The position numbers and the translations under genes were made by a program. This document shows positions 1 through 9,040 of a DNA stretch of 64,000 nt, in pieces (position 1 is the first letter of the stretch; every line of letters starts with the position of its first letter). The DNA comes from an uncultured Flavobacteriaceae bacterium. GTDB taxonomy: Bacteria; Bacteroidota; Bacteroidia; Flavobacteriales; Flavobacteriaceae. The notes beneath the pieces are model-generated. The model was not told the origin of the DNA. It ran no database searches and saw only the letters and a list, made by a program, of their open reading frames with translations. Location: the NCBI GenBank assembly GCA_947500435.1, contig CANMRV010000006.1, forward strand, positions 248,001 to 312,000, in the 5' to 3' direction.

Positions 1-1600
1 TAAGTGCTGTACCTTCATTGGTTGCATAATCGACGGTTACGTTTTCAGAAATGGCTCCAGTACGGGTTACCGTATAGAGAGCAAAAGAATCTGTTCCCTC
101 AGTAACGATTACATTTGTATTCGTAAAGGCTATTCCGGTTCCTGGAATACTTGCGTCATCATCGTTGATAGTTCCGTTGGCGGTGTTGGTAGTATTCCCA
201 TCGACAAAACCGATTCCTAGATTTGAGACTATATTCGAAAGCGTTACCGAGAAATTCTCTTGTGGTTCAATTACTGAATCATCTACAATTGGAACCTGAA
301 TATCCAAGGAACTAATTGTTGGTGTAAAGGTCAATGTTCCCGAAGTTGTTGTAAAATCTCCAGGATTTAGAGACGTACCTTCATTGGTCGTGTAATCGAC
401 GGTTACGTTTTCCGAGATTGTACCCGTAAGTGTTACGGTATAGATAGCAAAAGCATCGGCACCCTCGGTAACGATTACGTTGGTGTTTGTAAAGGCTATA
501 CCATCACCAACATTGAAATCGTCATCGTTGATGGTCCCGTTTGCCGTATTGGTCGGGTTACCGTCGACAAAGCCTACCCCCAGATTTGAAACGATATTAG
601 AAAGCGTTACTGAGAAATTCTCTTGTGGTTCAATAACCGAATCATCGGTAATTGGCACCTGAATATCCAAAGAGCTGACCATTGGAGTAAAAGTGAGTGT
701 ACCTGAAGTTGTAATAAAGTCACCTGGGTTTCGTGCCGTCCCTTCATTAGTTGTGTAATCAACAGTCACGTTTTGAGATATGTTTCCCGTAAGTGTTACC
801 GTGAAGACAGCGAAAGCGTCGGTACCCTCGGTAACAATTACATTCGAATTTGCAAAGGCTATTCCAGTTCCCGGCGTACTTGCATCATCATCGTTGATAG
901 TACCGTTAGCGGTATTGGTCGTATTTCCATCCACAAAACCGATTCCTAGATTTGAGACTATATTCGAAAGCGTTACCGAGAAATTCTCCTGTATCTCGAT
1001 AATATTGTCATCCGCAATGGGAACCTGGATATCCAAAGAGCTGATTGTCGATGTAAAAGTGAGTGTGCCAGCAGTCGTTGTAAAGTCCCCGGGATTTAGT
1101 GCCGATCCTTCATTAGTTGTGTAGTCAACAGTCACGTTTTCCGAGATTGTACCCGTAAGTGTTACGGTATAGATAGCAAAAGCATCGGTACCCTCGGTAA
1201 CGATTACGTCGGTGTTTGTAAAGGCTATCCCATCACCAACATTAAAATCGTCATCGTTGATGGTCCCGTTTGCCGTATTGGTCGGGTTACCGTCGACAAA
1301 ACCTACCCCCAGATTTGAAACGATATTCGAAAGCGTTACCGAGAAATTCTCTTGTGGTTCAATAACTGAATCATCGGTAATTGGCACCTGAATATCCAAA
1401 GAACCAATTGTTGGGGTAAAAGTCAATGTTCCCGAAGTTGTCGTAAAATCACCTGAGTTTAGTGCCGTCCCTTCATTTGTGGTATAATCAACGGTTACGT
1501 TTTCAGATATGTTTCCCGTAAGGGTAACGTTGTAAACCGCAAAAGAGTCAGTTCCTTCAGTTACTATAACATCGGTGTTTGCAAATGCTATTCCAACACC
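1..1600 (-). repeat. Tandem Calx-beta coding repeats with alternating 366/363-bp units
   Basis: The same point in the unit (the TAxTCxACxGTxACG stretch on the plus strand) recurs at about 31, 397, 760, 1126 and 1489, giving spacings of 366, 363, 366 and 363 bases. The units alternate in type: units ending GNTTNTANGTINDDD are followed by the linker AS(T/I)PGTG, units ending GNPTNTANGTINDDD by FNVGDG. Blocks 729 bases apart (for example near 572 and 1301) are more alike in DNA than adjacent units, so the duplicated module is a dimer of about 243 residues. At least four full units and one partial unit lie in the window, and a more divergent unit precedes them (about 1600-1960). Confidence 0.85.
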
Positions 1601-3493
1601 AGCGACCAAATCATTATCAAGAATTGAACCAGTTGCAGTATTGTCTAATAGTGTAATATTTGCTGTTGATGAAGCTACTATATCAAAGGCTTCTGTAATT
1701 TCAATAATGGAATCATCTAATGCCGGAACATTAAAAGAAGTGTTGCCGGTTCCGGTAGGAACCGTAAATGTATTAACGACTGCATAGTCACTATCCGAAG
1801 CGGTAATATTGTTATATGTTAAGCTCAAAAGCGCATCTTCCGCAAGTAAATGGGAAGATGATATTCCGAAAATTATATTATCACCTTCAACGGCTGAAGC
1901 GTCGTTTATAGAAAGTACTGGGGTTACATATAAAAAGGTAGGGTCATGATTACCTATACCACAAGGGTTTACGGTTCCCGAACTCAATGTACCCACTGTA
2001 TTGGTGTTAATTGCTCCTGTAAAGGTAGCAAGTGCTTGTAAGCCAATAGCTGCGCTACAGGTTAAACATTCATTGTTGACGAATAAATTAAAATCTAGCT
2101 GATATTCGGGATCATTAATATCGGTATATCCATCTTCTACAAAAAAACGAAGTTCTCTTGAGACGGTATCAAAATTATAAGTTACTCCTGGTGGCAGTGG
2201 TTCGGTATTCAAAAATTCTACTTGAGGAGGCAAAGTCAAAGCAATCTCAAGATTAAGTATATCATCATTTCCAACATTTTGAATACGTATTTCGACAGGA
2301 GCATTGTCTCCCGGGTCAAAATTAGCGCCAACAACATTTGTGGTAAAACTTAAAGCGCCGAGGCTTGGTTCGAAAACTTCTACACTCAGTCCCATTAGAT
2401 AGAGGCCATAAGTCTCTTGATTTGAAGTCATTCTAACGGTAGCCGAAGTTTGATTATTTGCAATTAATGAATTACCTGTATTTGGAAGGACAAAACACGA
2501 AGCATCGAAACCAAGGGTATTTGTACTAGCCGGAACCCTATCAATAAATGGAGTTTCGTTCGTTGTAATTTTACTGTTGAAAAAGTTGTTTGCTGGCCTT
2601 TCAGCGGTTGAGAGTGGTACCCAAGAGTTGGTAGTATCAAGAATCTCTAAAGCGTCTCCTTGAATAGATCTATCTCCTTCTAAGGCGCCTATTACAATAT
2701 TGGAATTAACATCGCCATTTGCTACAGTTTGGAAACCATTAAAATCAACATTGAACTGATTTTGAGTTTGAGTTACATGAGCATAACCATCAAATATTGT
2801 AATGTTTCTACTATGAAGTTCTGGACTCTCATAAACAAATACAATTTGCCATCCACCCGACGTGCCTGTTCTACCTCCGCCACCATGCGAGTTGAGTCTT
2901 CCTTCAGCCCCTTTGACATTAGCTACTTGAAATGTACCATAAGGGGTAGCGAGCGCTTGAACCTCTGTTGTAATGTCTTTAACGCAGACATAAGGGTCAT
3001 TAACAAAATGACTAGCTCTGCCCTGATAAATCGTTTGGTCAGCGGTAATAGTGTTATAGGTACTAGAACCAGGTAACATTAATTTCACTTCATTGAAGTT
3101 CCATATGGGCTCAGACCCACCATTTCCAGTATTTCCGCCGTATTCTTTATCCGCTGCGACCCAATATAAATAGGCTTTTTTGATAGTTAAGCAGTTGCTT
3201 GTTGGCGAGGGATTGCTGAAATTGGCACTACTTGAATTAAAAGTTGTTGGATCAGTATCAATATCGACAAATACAGTGGTAAAATCATGATTGTCAGTCG
3301 TACCTGTATAACTGCCGGTAGCAGTATTAGAGACGGTGTTATTGGCGATGGTTGTGAAGTCACCATTGACCACATCTGAGAAGCGAGGGGTAAAACCCTG
3401 TTGAACTTGCCCGATGGCCGTTAAGGATAGCAACATTACTCCGAAAAGGAGAATATATTTCAAGTTTTTTGTTTCAAGTGTAATATTGCACAT
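1..3493 (-). CDS. Large secreted Calx-beta repeat surface protein (partial, C-terminus outside window)
   Basis: Reading the minus strand from 3493 down to base 1 gives one uninterrupted frame of more than 1,160 codons, so the gene is cut by the left edge. The N-terminus has a hydrophobic stretch ending TAIGQ, a likely signal peptide. About residues 80-350 form a beta-rich N-terminal region (motifs such as KKAYLYWVA and GGWQIVFVYE), followed by a DUF11-like segment near residues 370-480 (motif NFDPGDNAPVEIRIQN). From there the protein is built of Calx-beta units carrying VTEGTD...VTLTG...VDYTTNEG...LDIQVPI and ending NGTINDDD; these Asp-rich loops usually bind calcium. Such proteins are commonly type IX secretion substrates, but the C-terminal signal is not in view. 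Start is uncertain: ATG at 3493 or 3499, or a TTG at 3463 giving a cleaner 19-residue signal peptide (MKYILLFGVMLLSLTAIGQ). Family call is firm; ligand unknown. Confidence 0.85.
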   Translation of the reverse strand, partial: MCNITLETKNLKYILLFGVMLLSLTAIGQVQQGFTPRFSDVVNGDFTTIANNTVSNTATGSYTGTTDNHDFTTVFVDIDTDPTTFNSSSANFSNPSPTSNCLTIKKAYLYWVAADKEYGGNTGNGGSEPIWNFNEVKLMLPGSSTYNTITADQTIYQGRASHFVNDPYVCVKDITTEVQALATPYGTFQVANVKGAEGRLNSHGGGGRTGTSGGWQIVFVYESPELHSRNITIFDGYAHVTQTQNQFNVDFNGFQTVANGDVNSNIVIGALEGDRSIQGDALEILDTTNSWVPLSTAERPANNFFNSKITTNETPFIDRVPASTNTLGFDASCFVLPNTGNSLIANNQTSATVRMTSNQETYGLYLMGLSVEVFEPSLGALSFTTNVVGANFDPGDNAPVEIRIQNVGNDDILNLEIALTLPPQVEFLNTEPLPPGVTYNFDTVSRELRFFVEDGYTDINDPEYQLDFNLFVNNECLTCSAAIGLQALATFTGAINTNTVGTLSSGTVNPCGIGNHDPTFLYVTPVLSINDASAVEGDNIIFGISSSHLLAEDALLSLTYNNITASDSDYAVVNTFTVPTGTGNTSFNVPALDDSIIEITEAFDIVASSTANITLLDNTATGSILDNDLVAGVGIAFANTDVIVTEGTDSFAVYNVTLTGNISENVTVDYTTNEGTALNSGDFTTTSGTLTFTPTIGSLDIQVPITDDSVIEPQENFSVTLSNIVSNLGVGFVDGNPTNTANGTINDDDFNVGDGIAFTNTDVIVTEGTDAFAIYTVTLTGTISENVTVDYTTNEGSALNPGDFTTTAGTLTFTSTISSLDIQVPIADDNIIEIQENFSVTLSNIVSNLGIGFVDGNTTNTANGTINDDDASTPGTGIAFANSNVIVTEGTDAFAVFTVTLTGNISQNVTVDYTTNEGTARNPGDFITTSGTLTFTPMVSSLDIQVPITDDSVIEPQENFSVTLSNIVSNLGVGFVDGNPTNTANGTINDDDFNVGDGIAFTNTNVIVTEGADAFAIYTVTLTGTISENVTVDYTTNEGTSLNPGDFTTTSGTLTFTPTISSLDIQVPIVDDSVIEPQENFSVTLSNIVSNLGIGFVDGNTTNTANGTINDDDASIPGTGIAFTNTNVIVTEGTDSFALYTVTRTGAISENVTVDYATNEGTAL

Positions 3494-4248
3494 AGGCATA
3501 CATTTGCTAACCGTCACTTGACAACGTATGGAGAAAAATAAATTCTTAATAGGAAAGTTTAGAAGCTACTTTGATTCACCATCGCATTGCAGTTTTTGAT
3601 TTGATAAAATGTTAAATAGGTTAAATTTACTGTGTCAAAGAACGGTCTAAAGCAAACTATATTGTTTGTTAAATGGCTTAAAGACCCAATATTTTCGGTA
3701 ACTGACAGATAATTCGGCAATATGTAAGAATTGATGGATGTAGGAAGGAGGGAAATTTTTTAACATTTCGCTGAAATGCTCAAAAAGCTCGTGAACTAAC
3801 TTGCCGAGAAGCAAGCCAACTACTTGAAAACAAAAGCATTGGTAAAAGAAAAGGTCCTTCGCAACTTGAATGTGAAGGACCTCTTTGGATATATATAGAC
3901 GCTCTCGCGGAATGTTTCTTTATTTACGTAGCAATTCCATCCTTTGGATGGCGTAATAGCGTTAAAAAAGTATTAAATACAACCCGTTTTGCATTTTGAG
4001 TCGATTTTCTGGATTTTTTCCCTCCTTAAAGGATGAATCCATGAAATCTTCATTTTATCCCCTAGAATTCCAGGCAGGAAATGAATATTCTAAATCCAAT
4101 AAGCGAAAAGCAACCAAAATGCACAACTGGTTAAATACTCTGTAAAAACACTTTTCGGTTATGTTAGACCTATTTGCCGGTACTTCCTTACTAGAGAAAC
4201 CTATTTTTATTAACTTTAAAATCTATTCCATAAACTACGAATAGATAT
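3494..4248. other. Non-coding stretch of about 755 bases
   Basis: No open frame with coding character was found on either strand. The stretch separates the divergently transcribed Calx-beta gene (-) and kmo (+), so both promoters should lie here, though I could not pick a convincing TTTG/TAnnTTTG pair. It contains a perfect hairpin (3852-3882) and two AT-rich segments near 3963-4000 and 4118-4155 that resemble each other loosely in inverted orientation (both include a TTTGCATTTT / AAAATGCA core). No mobile-element gene remnant is recognisable. Confidence 0.6.
3852..3882. repeat. Inverted repeat (hairpin) in intergenic region
   Basis: AGGTCCTTC at 3852-3860 pairs exactly with GAAGGACCT at 3874-3882, and the next three pairs (GCA/TGT, one G-U) extend the stem to 12 pairs around the loop ACTTGAA. 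It lacks a clear T-run on either side, so it is not a textbook terminator. It could be a protein site, an RNA structure in the kmo 5' region, or a palindromic repeat unit. Confidence 0.5.
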
Positions 4249-5589
4249 ATGTCGCAAACTTCTAAAAACATTGCTATTATAGGATCTGGATTAGTAGGTT
4301 CTTTATTAGCAATATATCTCAAAAGACTGGGTCACTCGATAACCGTTTTTGATCGTCGTCCAGATATTCGTAATATTGAATTTTCTGGTCGTTCTATTAA
4401 CCTAGCAATGAGCAATAGGGGGTGGAAAACACTACGGGAGGTAGGGCTTGAAGAGGAAATTAAGAAGATAGCAATTCCTTTGGATAAAAGAGCAATGCAT
4501 CTCATAGGTCAAGCGGAGTATCACCAAAAGTACGGCAAAGAAGGGGAGGCTATTTGGTCAATATCAAGAGGCGTTCTAAATCGAAGAATGATTGATTTAG
4601 CCGAGAATGCCGGTGTGACTTTCAAGTTTGAAGAAAAAGTATGGGATGTTAATCTACCCGAGGCTAAACTTTATACGGGTGACACTGAAAAAGGAGAATG
4701 GCAAGAATACCAATTTGATATTATTTTTGGATGTGATGGTGCGTTTTCCCGTGTACGCCACAAGATGCAAAGACGCAGTAGGTTTGATTATTCTCAGGAT
4801 TTTATTGACGTTGGGTATAAAGAATTGACAATTCCACCTAACGAAGATGGGACACATAAGTTGGATAAGAATTCCTTTCATATATGGCCTAGAGGGAAGT
4901 TTATGCTGATTGCCATGCCCAATTTGGATGGAAGTTTTACCTGTACGCTATTTATGCCCTTTGAAGGTGAAATTTCGTTTGAAAATATAACTACCAAAGA
5001 AGAGGCGAAGATTTTCTTTTCAACGTATTTCCCCAATGTGATGCAAGTTATGGATGACCTGATGGAAGATTTTTTCAAGAACCCAACAAGTGCAATGGTC
5101 ACAATGAAATGCTATCCCTGGACGTACTGGGACAAGGTAGCCTTAGTCGGCGATTCTGCACATGCGGTGGTCCCGTTTTATGGGCAGGGAATGAACGCTG
5201 GTTTCGAAGATATTTATGTTTTAAACCAAATTATTGAGAAACATGGTGATAATTGGGAGTCTATTTTTCAAGAATATCAGAAAGAGCGAAAACCCAATGC
5301 CGATGCAATTGCCGAATTAAGTTATCGTAATTTTATTGAAATGAGCAGCAAGACTGCAGACCCTCATTTTTTACTGCAAAAGAAGATTGAAAAACATTTT
5401 GCAAGTAAACATCCTGAAAAGTGGCTTCCCGCATATTCGCGAGTGACTTTTTCTGATAGGCCTTATGCCGAAGCACTAGCTTTAGGAGATACTCAGGAAG
5501 CTATCATGCAAAAAGTAATGGAAATACCTGGAATCGAATCTAAATGGGATAGTAAGGAGGTGGAGGATAAAATATTAAGTCTGCTCTAA
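4249..5589 (+). CDS. kmo: Kynurenine 3-monooxygenase
   Basis: A 446-residue FAD-dependent aromatic hydroxylase converting L-kynurenine to 3-hydroxykynurenine in aerobic tryptophan breakdown, the route that can feed de novo NAD synthesis via quinolinate. Seen in the sequence: N-terminal Rossmann dinucleotide site GSGLVGSLLA (residues 12-21) followed by FDRRPD; the family region GRSINLAMSNRG (about 46-57); and the second FAD motif VGDSAHAVVPFYGQGMNAGF (about 300-319), typical of KMO rather than other group A hydroxylases. Length matches the bacterial family, and the C-terminal helix is not a membrane anchor. It stands alone: kynureninase, tryptophan dioxygenase and 3-hydroxyanthranilate dioxygenase are not in the window. 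Its stop overlaps that of the convergent DUF4174 gene (shared bases CTAA). Confidence 0.93.
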   Translation: MSQTSKNIAIIGSGLVGSLLAIYLKRLGHSITVFDRRPDIRNIEFSGRSINLAMSNRGWKTLREVGLEEEIKKIAIPLDKRAMHLIGQAEYHQKYGKEGEAIWSISRGVLNRRMIDLAENAGVTFKFEEKVWDVNLPEAKLYTGDTEKGEWQEYQFDIIFGCDGAFSRVRHKMQRRSRFDYSQDFIDVGYKELTIPPNEDGTHKLDKNSFHIWPRGKFMLIAMPNLDGSFTCTLFMPFEGEISFENITTKEEAKIFFSTYFPNVMQVMDDLMEDFFKNPTSAMVTMKCYPWTYWDKVALVGDSAHAVVPFYGQGMNAGFEDIYVLNQIIEKHGDNWESIFQEYQKERKPNADAIAELSYRNFIEMSSKTADPHFLLQKKIEKHFASKHPEKWLPAYSRVTFSDRPYAEALALGDTQEAIMQKVMEIPGIESKWDSKEVEDKILSLL

Positions 5590-6023
5590 TCAATTTTCTT
5601 CGTGTTGCTCATTTCAGTCTTGCGCATGGGCATACTATCTATCAATTCAATAATTTCTGATGAATGAACAATAAACTCCTCCTTTAACTTAGTTGTGCCA
5701 TCTTTTCCAATAAGCACTAAGCCTTCAAAATTTGAAAGACCGTATTTGGTTATTATCGAATCGGCTTGAAGCCCTGTCTTTGTCAGCATTCCGTCATACA
5801 CTCCCTTATTATTTACTAAAAACAACACTACTTCCCTTTCCAGTAGTTCTTGAGCATTTGATTTTAGGCGTTTGAGCTGTGCTTGCAACCAATCAGAATC
5901 TAGATTCTCATCTTTTAGGAGTATGACACGATTTTTCCATTGGTAACTATCCAAATCTTGCGAGAAGACCTTTGATGAGGACATAAAAAATATTAAAACC
6001 AGTAAAAGGGCTATAAATCGCAT
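5586..6023 (-). CDS. DUF4174 domain secreted protein
   Basis: A 145-residue protein with an N-terminal hydrophobic segment ending SSSKVFSQ, which looks like a signal peptide, so periplasmic or surface location is likely. The body starts with YQWKNRVILL, the usual opening of the DUF4174 family (a thioredoxin-like fold without an obvious CxxC in this member; I see no cysteine in the mature part). It contains a DGMLTKTGLQADSIITKYGL segment and ends in a charged tail. Function is not established. It converges on kmo, overlapping by four bases, and lies downstream of the hairpin terminator of the next minus-strand gene, so it is probably transcribed on its own. Confidence 0.75.
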   Translation of the reverse strand: MRFIALLLVLIFFMSSSKVFSQDLDSYQWKNRVILLKDENLDSDWLQAQLKRLKSNAQELLEREVVLFLVNNKGVYDGMLTKTGLQADSIITKYGLSNFEGLVLIGKDGTTKLKEEFIVHSSEIIELIDSMPMRKTEMSNTKKID

Positions 6024-6054
6024 GAGACTTTGAATTGATACTATAAAATTAAAT

Positions 6055-6088
6055 AAAAAAAGCCATTCGCTTGAAAACGAATGGCTTT
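6055..6088 (-). terminator. Rho-independent terminator
   Basis: On the minus strand AAAGCCATTCG (6088-6078) pairs with CGAATGGCTTT (6069-6059) around an 8-base loop and is followed by a run of T. It sits just after the stop of the zinc-ribbon-like gene at 6110 and would end the Nif3 / zinc-ribbon-like transcript. Confidence 0.85.
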
Positions 6089-6109
6089 GAAATTTTTAAA
6101 ACAGTCGTT

Positions 6110-6889
6110 CTATAACTTAGCGAACATTTTTTTCATTTTCGCCTGTTCTTCTTCTGCTAATACAGGGTCAACCAAAATTCTACCGCTATGCTCATCAGTA
6201 ATGATTTTCTTTCTAGAAGCAATCTCTACCTGAACCTGTGGTGGAATGGTAAAGAAGGAACCACCTGAAGCTCCTCTTTCGATTGGTACAACGGCTAAAC
6301 CGTTCTTGACGTTTTTGCGAATACGAACATAAGCCTTAACCAAACGCTCCTCAATATCTTTCTGAAACTTTTCAGATTTGCTTAAAAGTGCTTTTTCTTC
6401 CTTTTCGGTTTCAGCTAAAATGGCATTTAATTCACTCTTCTTGTGTTTTAAATGTGTTTCTCTTTCTCCTAATCGTTCTTTGGTTTCAGCAACAACAATT
6501 TTCTTTTGTTCAATCTGAGCTTTGAATTCCTTGATATTCTTCTCTGCAAGCTGAATCTCTAGTTCTTGAAATTCCAATTCCTTAGTGATTGAATTAAACT
6601 CACGACTATTACGAACATTTTTTTGTTGCTCGGTATATTTTTTAATCAAAGCTTTTGACTCATCAATTAAATTCTTCTTAGCTGTAATTTCGAAATTGAT
6701 AGTCTCGACATCTGTCTTCAACTTATCCATTCTAGTTTTAAGACCCAATACATCATCTTCAAGGTCTTCAACCTCTAAAGGAAGCTCACCGCGAACATTA
6801 CGAATTTCGTCAACTCTAGAGTCGATTAATTGTAAATCATACAACGCTCTTAACTTATCTTCTACAGTTGCTTCTGCTTTTTTTGCCAT
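6110..6889 (-). CDS. Coiled-coil C4-type zinc-ribbon family protein lacking the zinc cysteines
   Basis: A 259-residue protein made of a long coiled coil (about residues 10-185, rich in E, K, L with heptad spacing) followed by a C-terminal domain. That C-terminal region (about 200-245; GGSFFTIPPQVQVEIA and HSGRILVDP) aligns by eye with the zf-RING_7/CT398-type domain, whose family pattern is CGGC...IPPQ...CxxCGRIL. Here none of the four cysteines is present, so no zinc should be bound there. It lies two bases downstream of a Nif3-family gene, an association often seen for this family, and ends in a good terminator. Role unknown; proposed links of the family to flagella or secretion in other phyla need not hold here. 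Confidence 0.8.
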   Translation of the reverse strand: MAKKAEATVEDKLRALYDLQLIDSRVDEIRNVRGELPLEVEDLEDDVLGLKTRMDKLKTDVETINFEITAKKNLIDESKALIKKYTEQQKNVRNSREFNSITKELEFQELEIQLAEKNIKEFKAQIEQKKIVVAETKERLGERETHLKHKKSELNAILAETEKEEKALLSKSEKFQKDIEERLVKAYVRIRKNVKNGLAVVPIERGASGGSFFTIPPQVQVEIASRKKIITDEHSGRILVDPVLAEEEQAKMKKMFAKL

Positions 6890-6891
6890 AT

Positions 6892-7986
6892 CTATAAATA
6901 CTTGATTGGATTGGTTTTACTTTCCGCTAAACGGACTGCAAAATTAGGAATTTTTTTCGTAAGATAATCAACTAAAAGGTTTTTTGTAAACTGCTCAGTT
7001 TCATAGTGTCCGATATCTACAATTAGCATTTTATCTTCAGCTTCGTAAAATTGATGGTACTTTACATCAGCAGTTATAAAAACATCCGCACCAGCAGCCT
7101 TTGCCGCTGAAATCGCAAAAGCACCACTGCCGCCTAAAACAGCGATTTTTTGAACTGACTTCCCCAATAAATTAGAGTGCCTCACGCTAGCGGCATTCAT
7201 AGTTTCCTTAACATGATTCAGAAAAGGCATTTCTTTCATAGAATTTTTTAGGGTTCCAATCATTCCCATACCAATATGCTGATTGGTGTTTTCTAGGGAA
7301 TAAATCTCGTAAGCTACCTCATCATACGGATGATTTTTAAACAAGGCATTTAAAACTTTCCCTTCTTGAGATTTTTGATAGGTCACATGTATTTGCTTCT
7401 CTTTTTCTAAATGAATTTCGCCAATGTGTCCCTTAACGGGATTTGCATCTGCCTCGGCTTGAAAACTTCCAGTACCTTCATTTACAAAACTGCAATGGCT
7501 GTAATTTCCTATGTTTCCGGCCCCGGCTTCAAAAAGTGCTGTTTTTAAAGCATCAGCATTCGCTTCAGGAACGTAAGTTGTCAATTTTTTAATCGTTCGT
7601 TTTTGAGGAATCAATATTTCCGGATTTTCTACCCCAAGAACTTCACAAATTTTTGCATTTACACCGTGCTGAGAATTATCCAACGCGGTATGCATGCTAT
7701 AAATAGCAATATTATTTCGAATTGCCTTTAGAACAACTCTTTCCACATAGGTCTTTCCAGTTATCTTTTTGAGTCCGCTGAAAATAATAGGATGAAAGCT
7801 AATGATAAGATTACAATTGTTTTCAATTGCTTCGTCTACGACATTTTCCAGAGTGTCTAAAGTCACCAGAATTCCCGATACTTCAGATTTGGCATCGCCA
7901 ACCAGAAGTCCCACATTATCAAAATCCTCGGCGTAGGCCAAAGGCGCTAATTCCTCAAGTATATCGGTAACTTCTTTTACTAGCAT
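6892..7986 (-). CDS. Nif3-like dinuclear metal centre protein
   Basis: A 364-residue member of the Nif3/YbgI family (often named GTP cyclohydrolase I type 2 homolog), which forms hexameric rings with a two-metal site. Visible features: the N-terminal half with DNVGLLVGD and the metal motif SFHPIIFSGLK (about residues 62-72), the C-terminal half with AVLGGSGAFAI and the second metal motif DVKYHQF...DIGHYETE (about 305-327). The length and the insert between the halves (about residues 130-235, PII-like) fit the long form common in Bacteroidota and Firmicutes. Biochemical role is unsettled. It leads a two-gene transcript with the coiled-coil protein and diverges from lpxK. Confidence 0.88.
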   Translation of the reverse strand: MLVKEVTDILEELAPLAYAEDFDNVGLLVGDAKSEVSGILVTLDTLENVVDEAIENNCNLIISFHPIIFSGLKKITGKTYVERVVLKAIRNNIAIYSMHTALDNSQHGVNAKICEVLGVENPEILIPQKRTIKKLTTYVPEANADALKTALFEAGAGNIGNYSHCSFVNEGTGSFQAEADANPVKGHIGEIHLEKEKQIHVTYQKSQEGKVLNALFKNHPYDEVAYEIYSLENTNQHIGMGMIGTLKNSMKEMPFLNHVKETMNAASVRHSNLLGKSVQKIAVLGGSGAFAISAAKAAGADVFITADVKYHQFYEAEDKMLIVDIGHYETEQFTKNLLVDYLTKKIPNFAVRLAESKTNPIKYL

Positions 7987-8035
7987 TCTTATGAATTTTA
8001 AGATGGTAAAGATAAAATATTATATTTTCGCTCAA

Positions 8036-9040
8036 ATGTGGCTTCTTAGAAAAATACTTTTTCCAGTTTCTTTAATTTACGGCTTGGTCGTATATCTGAG
8101 AAATCGATGCTATGATTGGGGTGTATTTCCATCGAAATCATATAGAACACCCATCATTTGTATTGGTAATTTAAATGTTGGCGGAACTGGAAAAACTCCG
8201 ATGGTGGAATTTTTAATTGCTCTTCTTCAAGATAGATACAAAGTTGCGATATTGAGTAGGGGTTACCGAAGAAAATCCAAAGGATTTGTTTTAGCCAATG
8301 CGAATAGTACGGTCCACGATTTGGGAGACGAACCGTATCAAATACACTTAAAGTTTAAAAACGTTCAAATAGCCGTGGATGCAGACCGCCAAAATGGAAT
8401 CGCTATTTTGGAGAAGGATGTAAAACCAGATGTTATTCTTTTGGATGATGCCTTTCAACATCGAAAGGTAAAACCAGGCCTCTCAATCTTGCTTACCGCT
8501 TTCGATGGCCTATATACATCAGATTGGTATCTGCCCACTGGAAACCTTCGTGATAGTAGGAGGGAAGCAAAACGAGCGGATATCTTGGTGGTCACAAAAA
8601 GTCCCCCAGAAAGTTCAGAAACAGAACATATCAAAATCAAACATAAGTTAAGTCCAAAACCGCATCAGAAAATCCTTTTTAGTTATTTGGATTACGACAG
8701 AAATCTTCAAGGAAATGGTGCGTTAAAAGATATTGATGATTTGAAGGGAAAGAAAATTACTTTAGTTACCGGTATTGCCAATCCAAATCCGTTGACCTAC
8801 TTTCTAAAAGAAAACGGAATTTCATTTGAGCACCTATCTTTTAAGGACCATCATGGTTTTAGCGACCAAGAGCTTGAAACTATAAAATCAAAGCCTAATA
8901 TTTTGACAACAGAGAAGGATTATGTAAGATTAGTAAATGGTGTTACCTGTAATTATATCGAGATAAAGCACGTCTTTTTTGGCAACGGATTGGAAGAATT
9001 AAAAACCAGTTTAGAAGTTTTTATGAACCAGTACTCTTAA
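8036..9040 (+). CDS. lpxK: Tetraacyldisaccharide 4'-kinase
   Basis: LpxK phosphorylates the 4' position of the lipid A disaccharide precursor at the inner membrane. The N-terminus MWLLRKILFPVSLIYGL is the hydrophobic membrane-associating helix, followed by the P-loop motif GNLNVGGTGKTP (about residues 43-54), then DDAFQHR and the basic NLRDSRREAKRADI stretch, all family hallmarks. I place the start at the ATG at 8036; an upstream ATG at 7991 would add 15 residues not typical of the family. Length (334 residues) is normal. It diverges from the Nif3 gene, and its last 20 bases overlap the end of the convergent histidine kinase. Confidence 0.93.
   Translation: MWLLRKILFPVSLIYGLVVYLRNRCYDWGVFPSKSYRTPIICIGNLNVGGTGKTPMVEFLIALLQDRYKVAILSRGYRRKSKGFVLANANSTVHDLGDEPYQIHLKFKNVQIAVDADRQNGIAILEKDVKPDVILLDDAFQHRKVKPGLSILLTAFDGLYTSDWYLPTGNLRDSRREAKRADILVVTKSPPESSETEHIKIKHKLSPKPHQKILFSYLDYDRNLQGNGALKDIDDLKGKKITLVTGIANPNPLTYFLKENGISFEHLSFKDHHGFSDQELETIKSKPNILTTEKDYVRLVNGVTCNYIEIKHVFFGNGLEELKTSLEVFMNQYS

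Noticed and set aside
1-1600. Direct repeats at regular spacing, considered as a CRISPR array or minisatellite
   Set aside because: The period is about 365 bases, in frame, and the translation gives Calx-beta domains; there are no short repeats with unique spacers.
480-3076. Plus-strand open frames inside the left-edge region (480-662, 780-1124, 1575-1787, 2729-3076)
   Set aside because: They are antisense to the long minus-strand surface protein gene and simply mirror its repeats; no independent start or family is seen.
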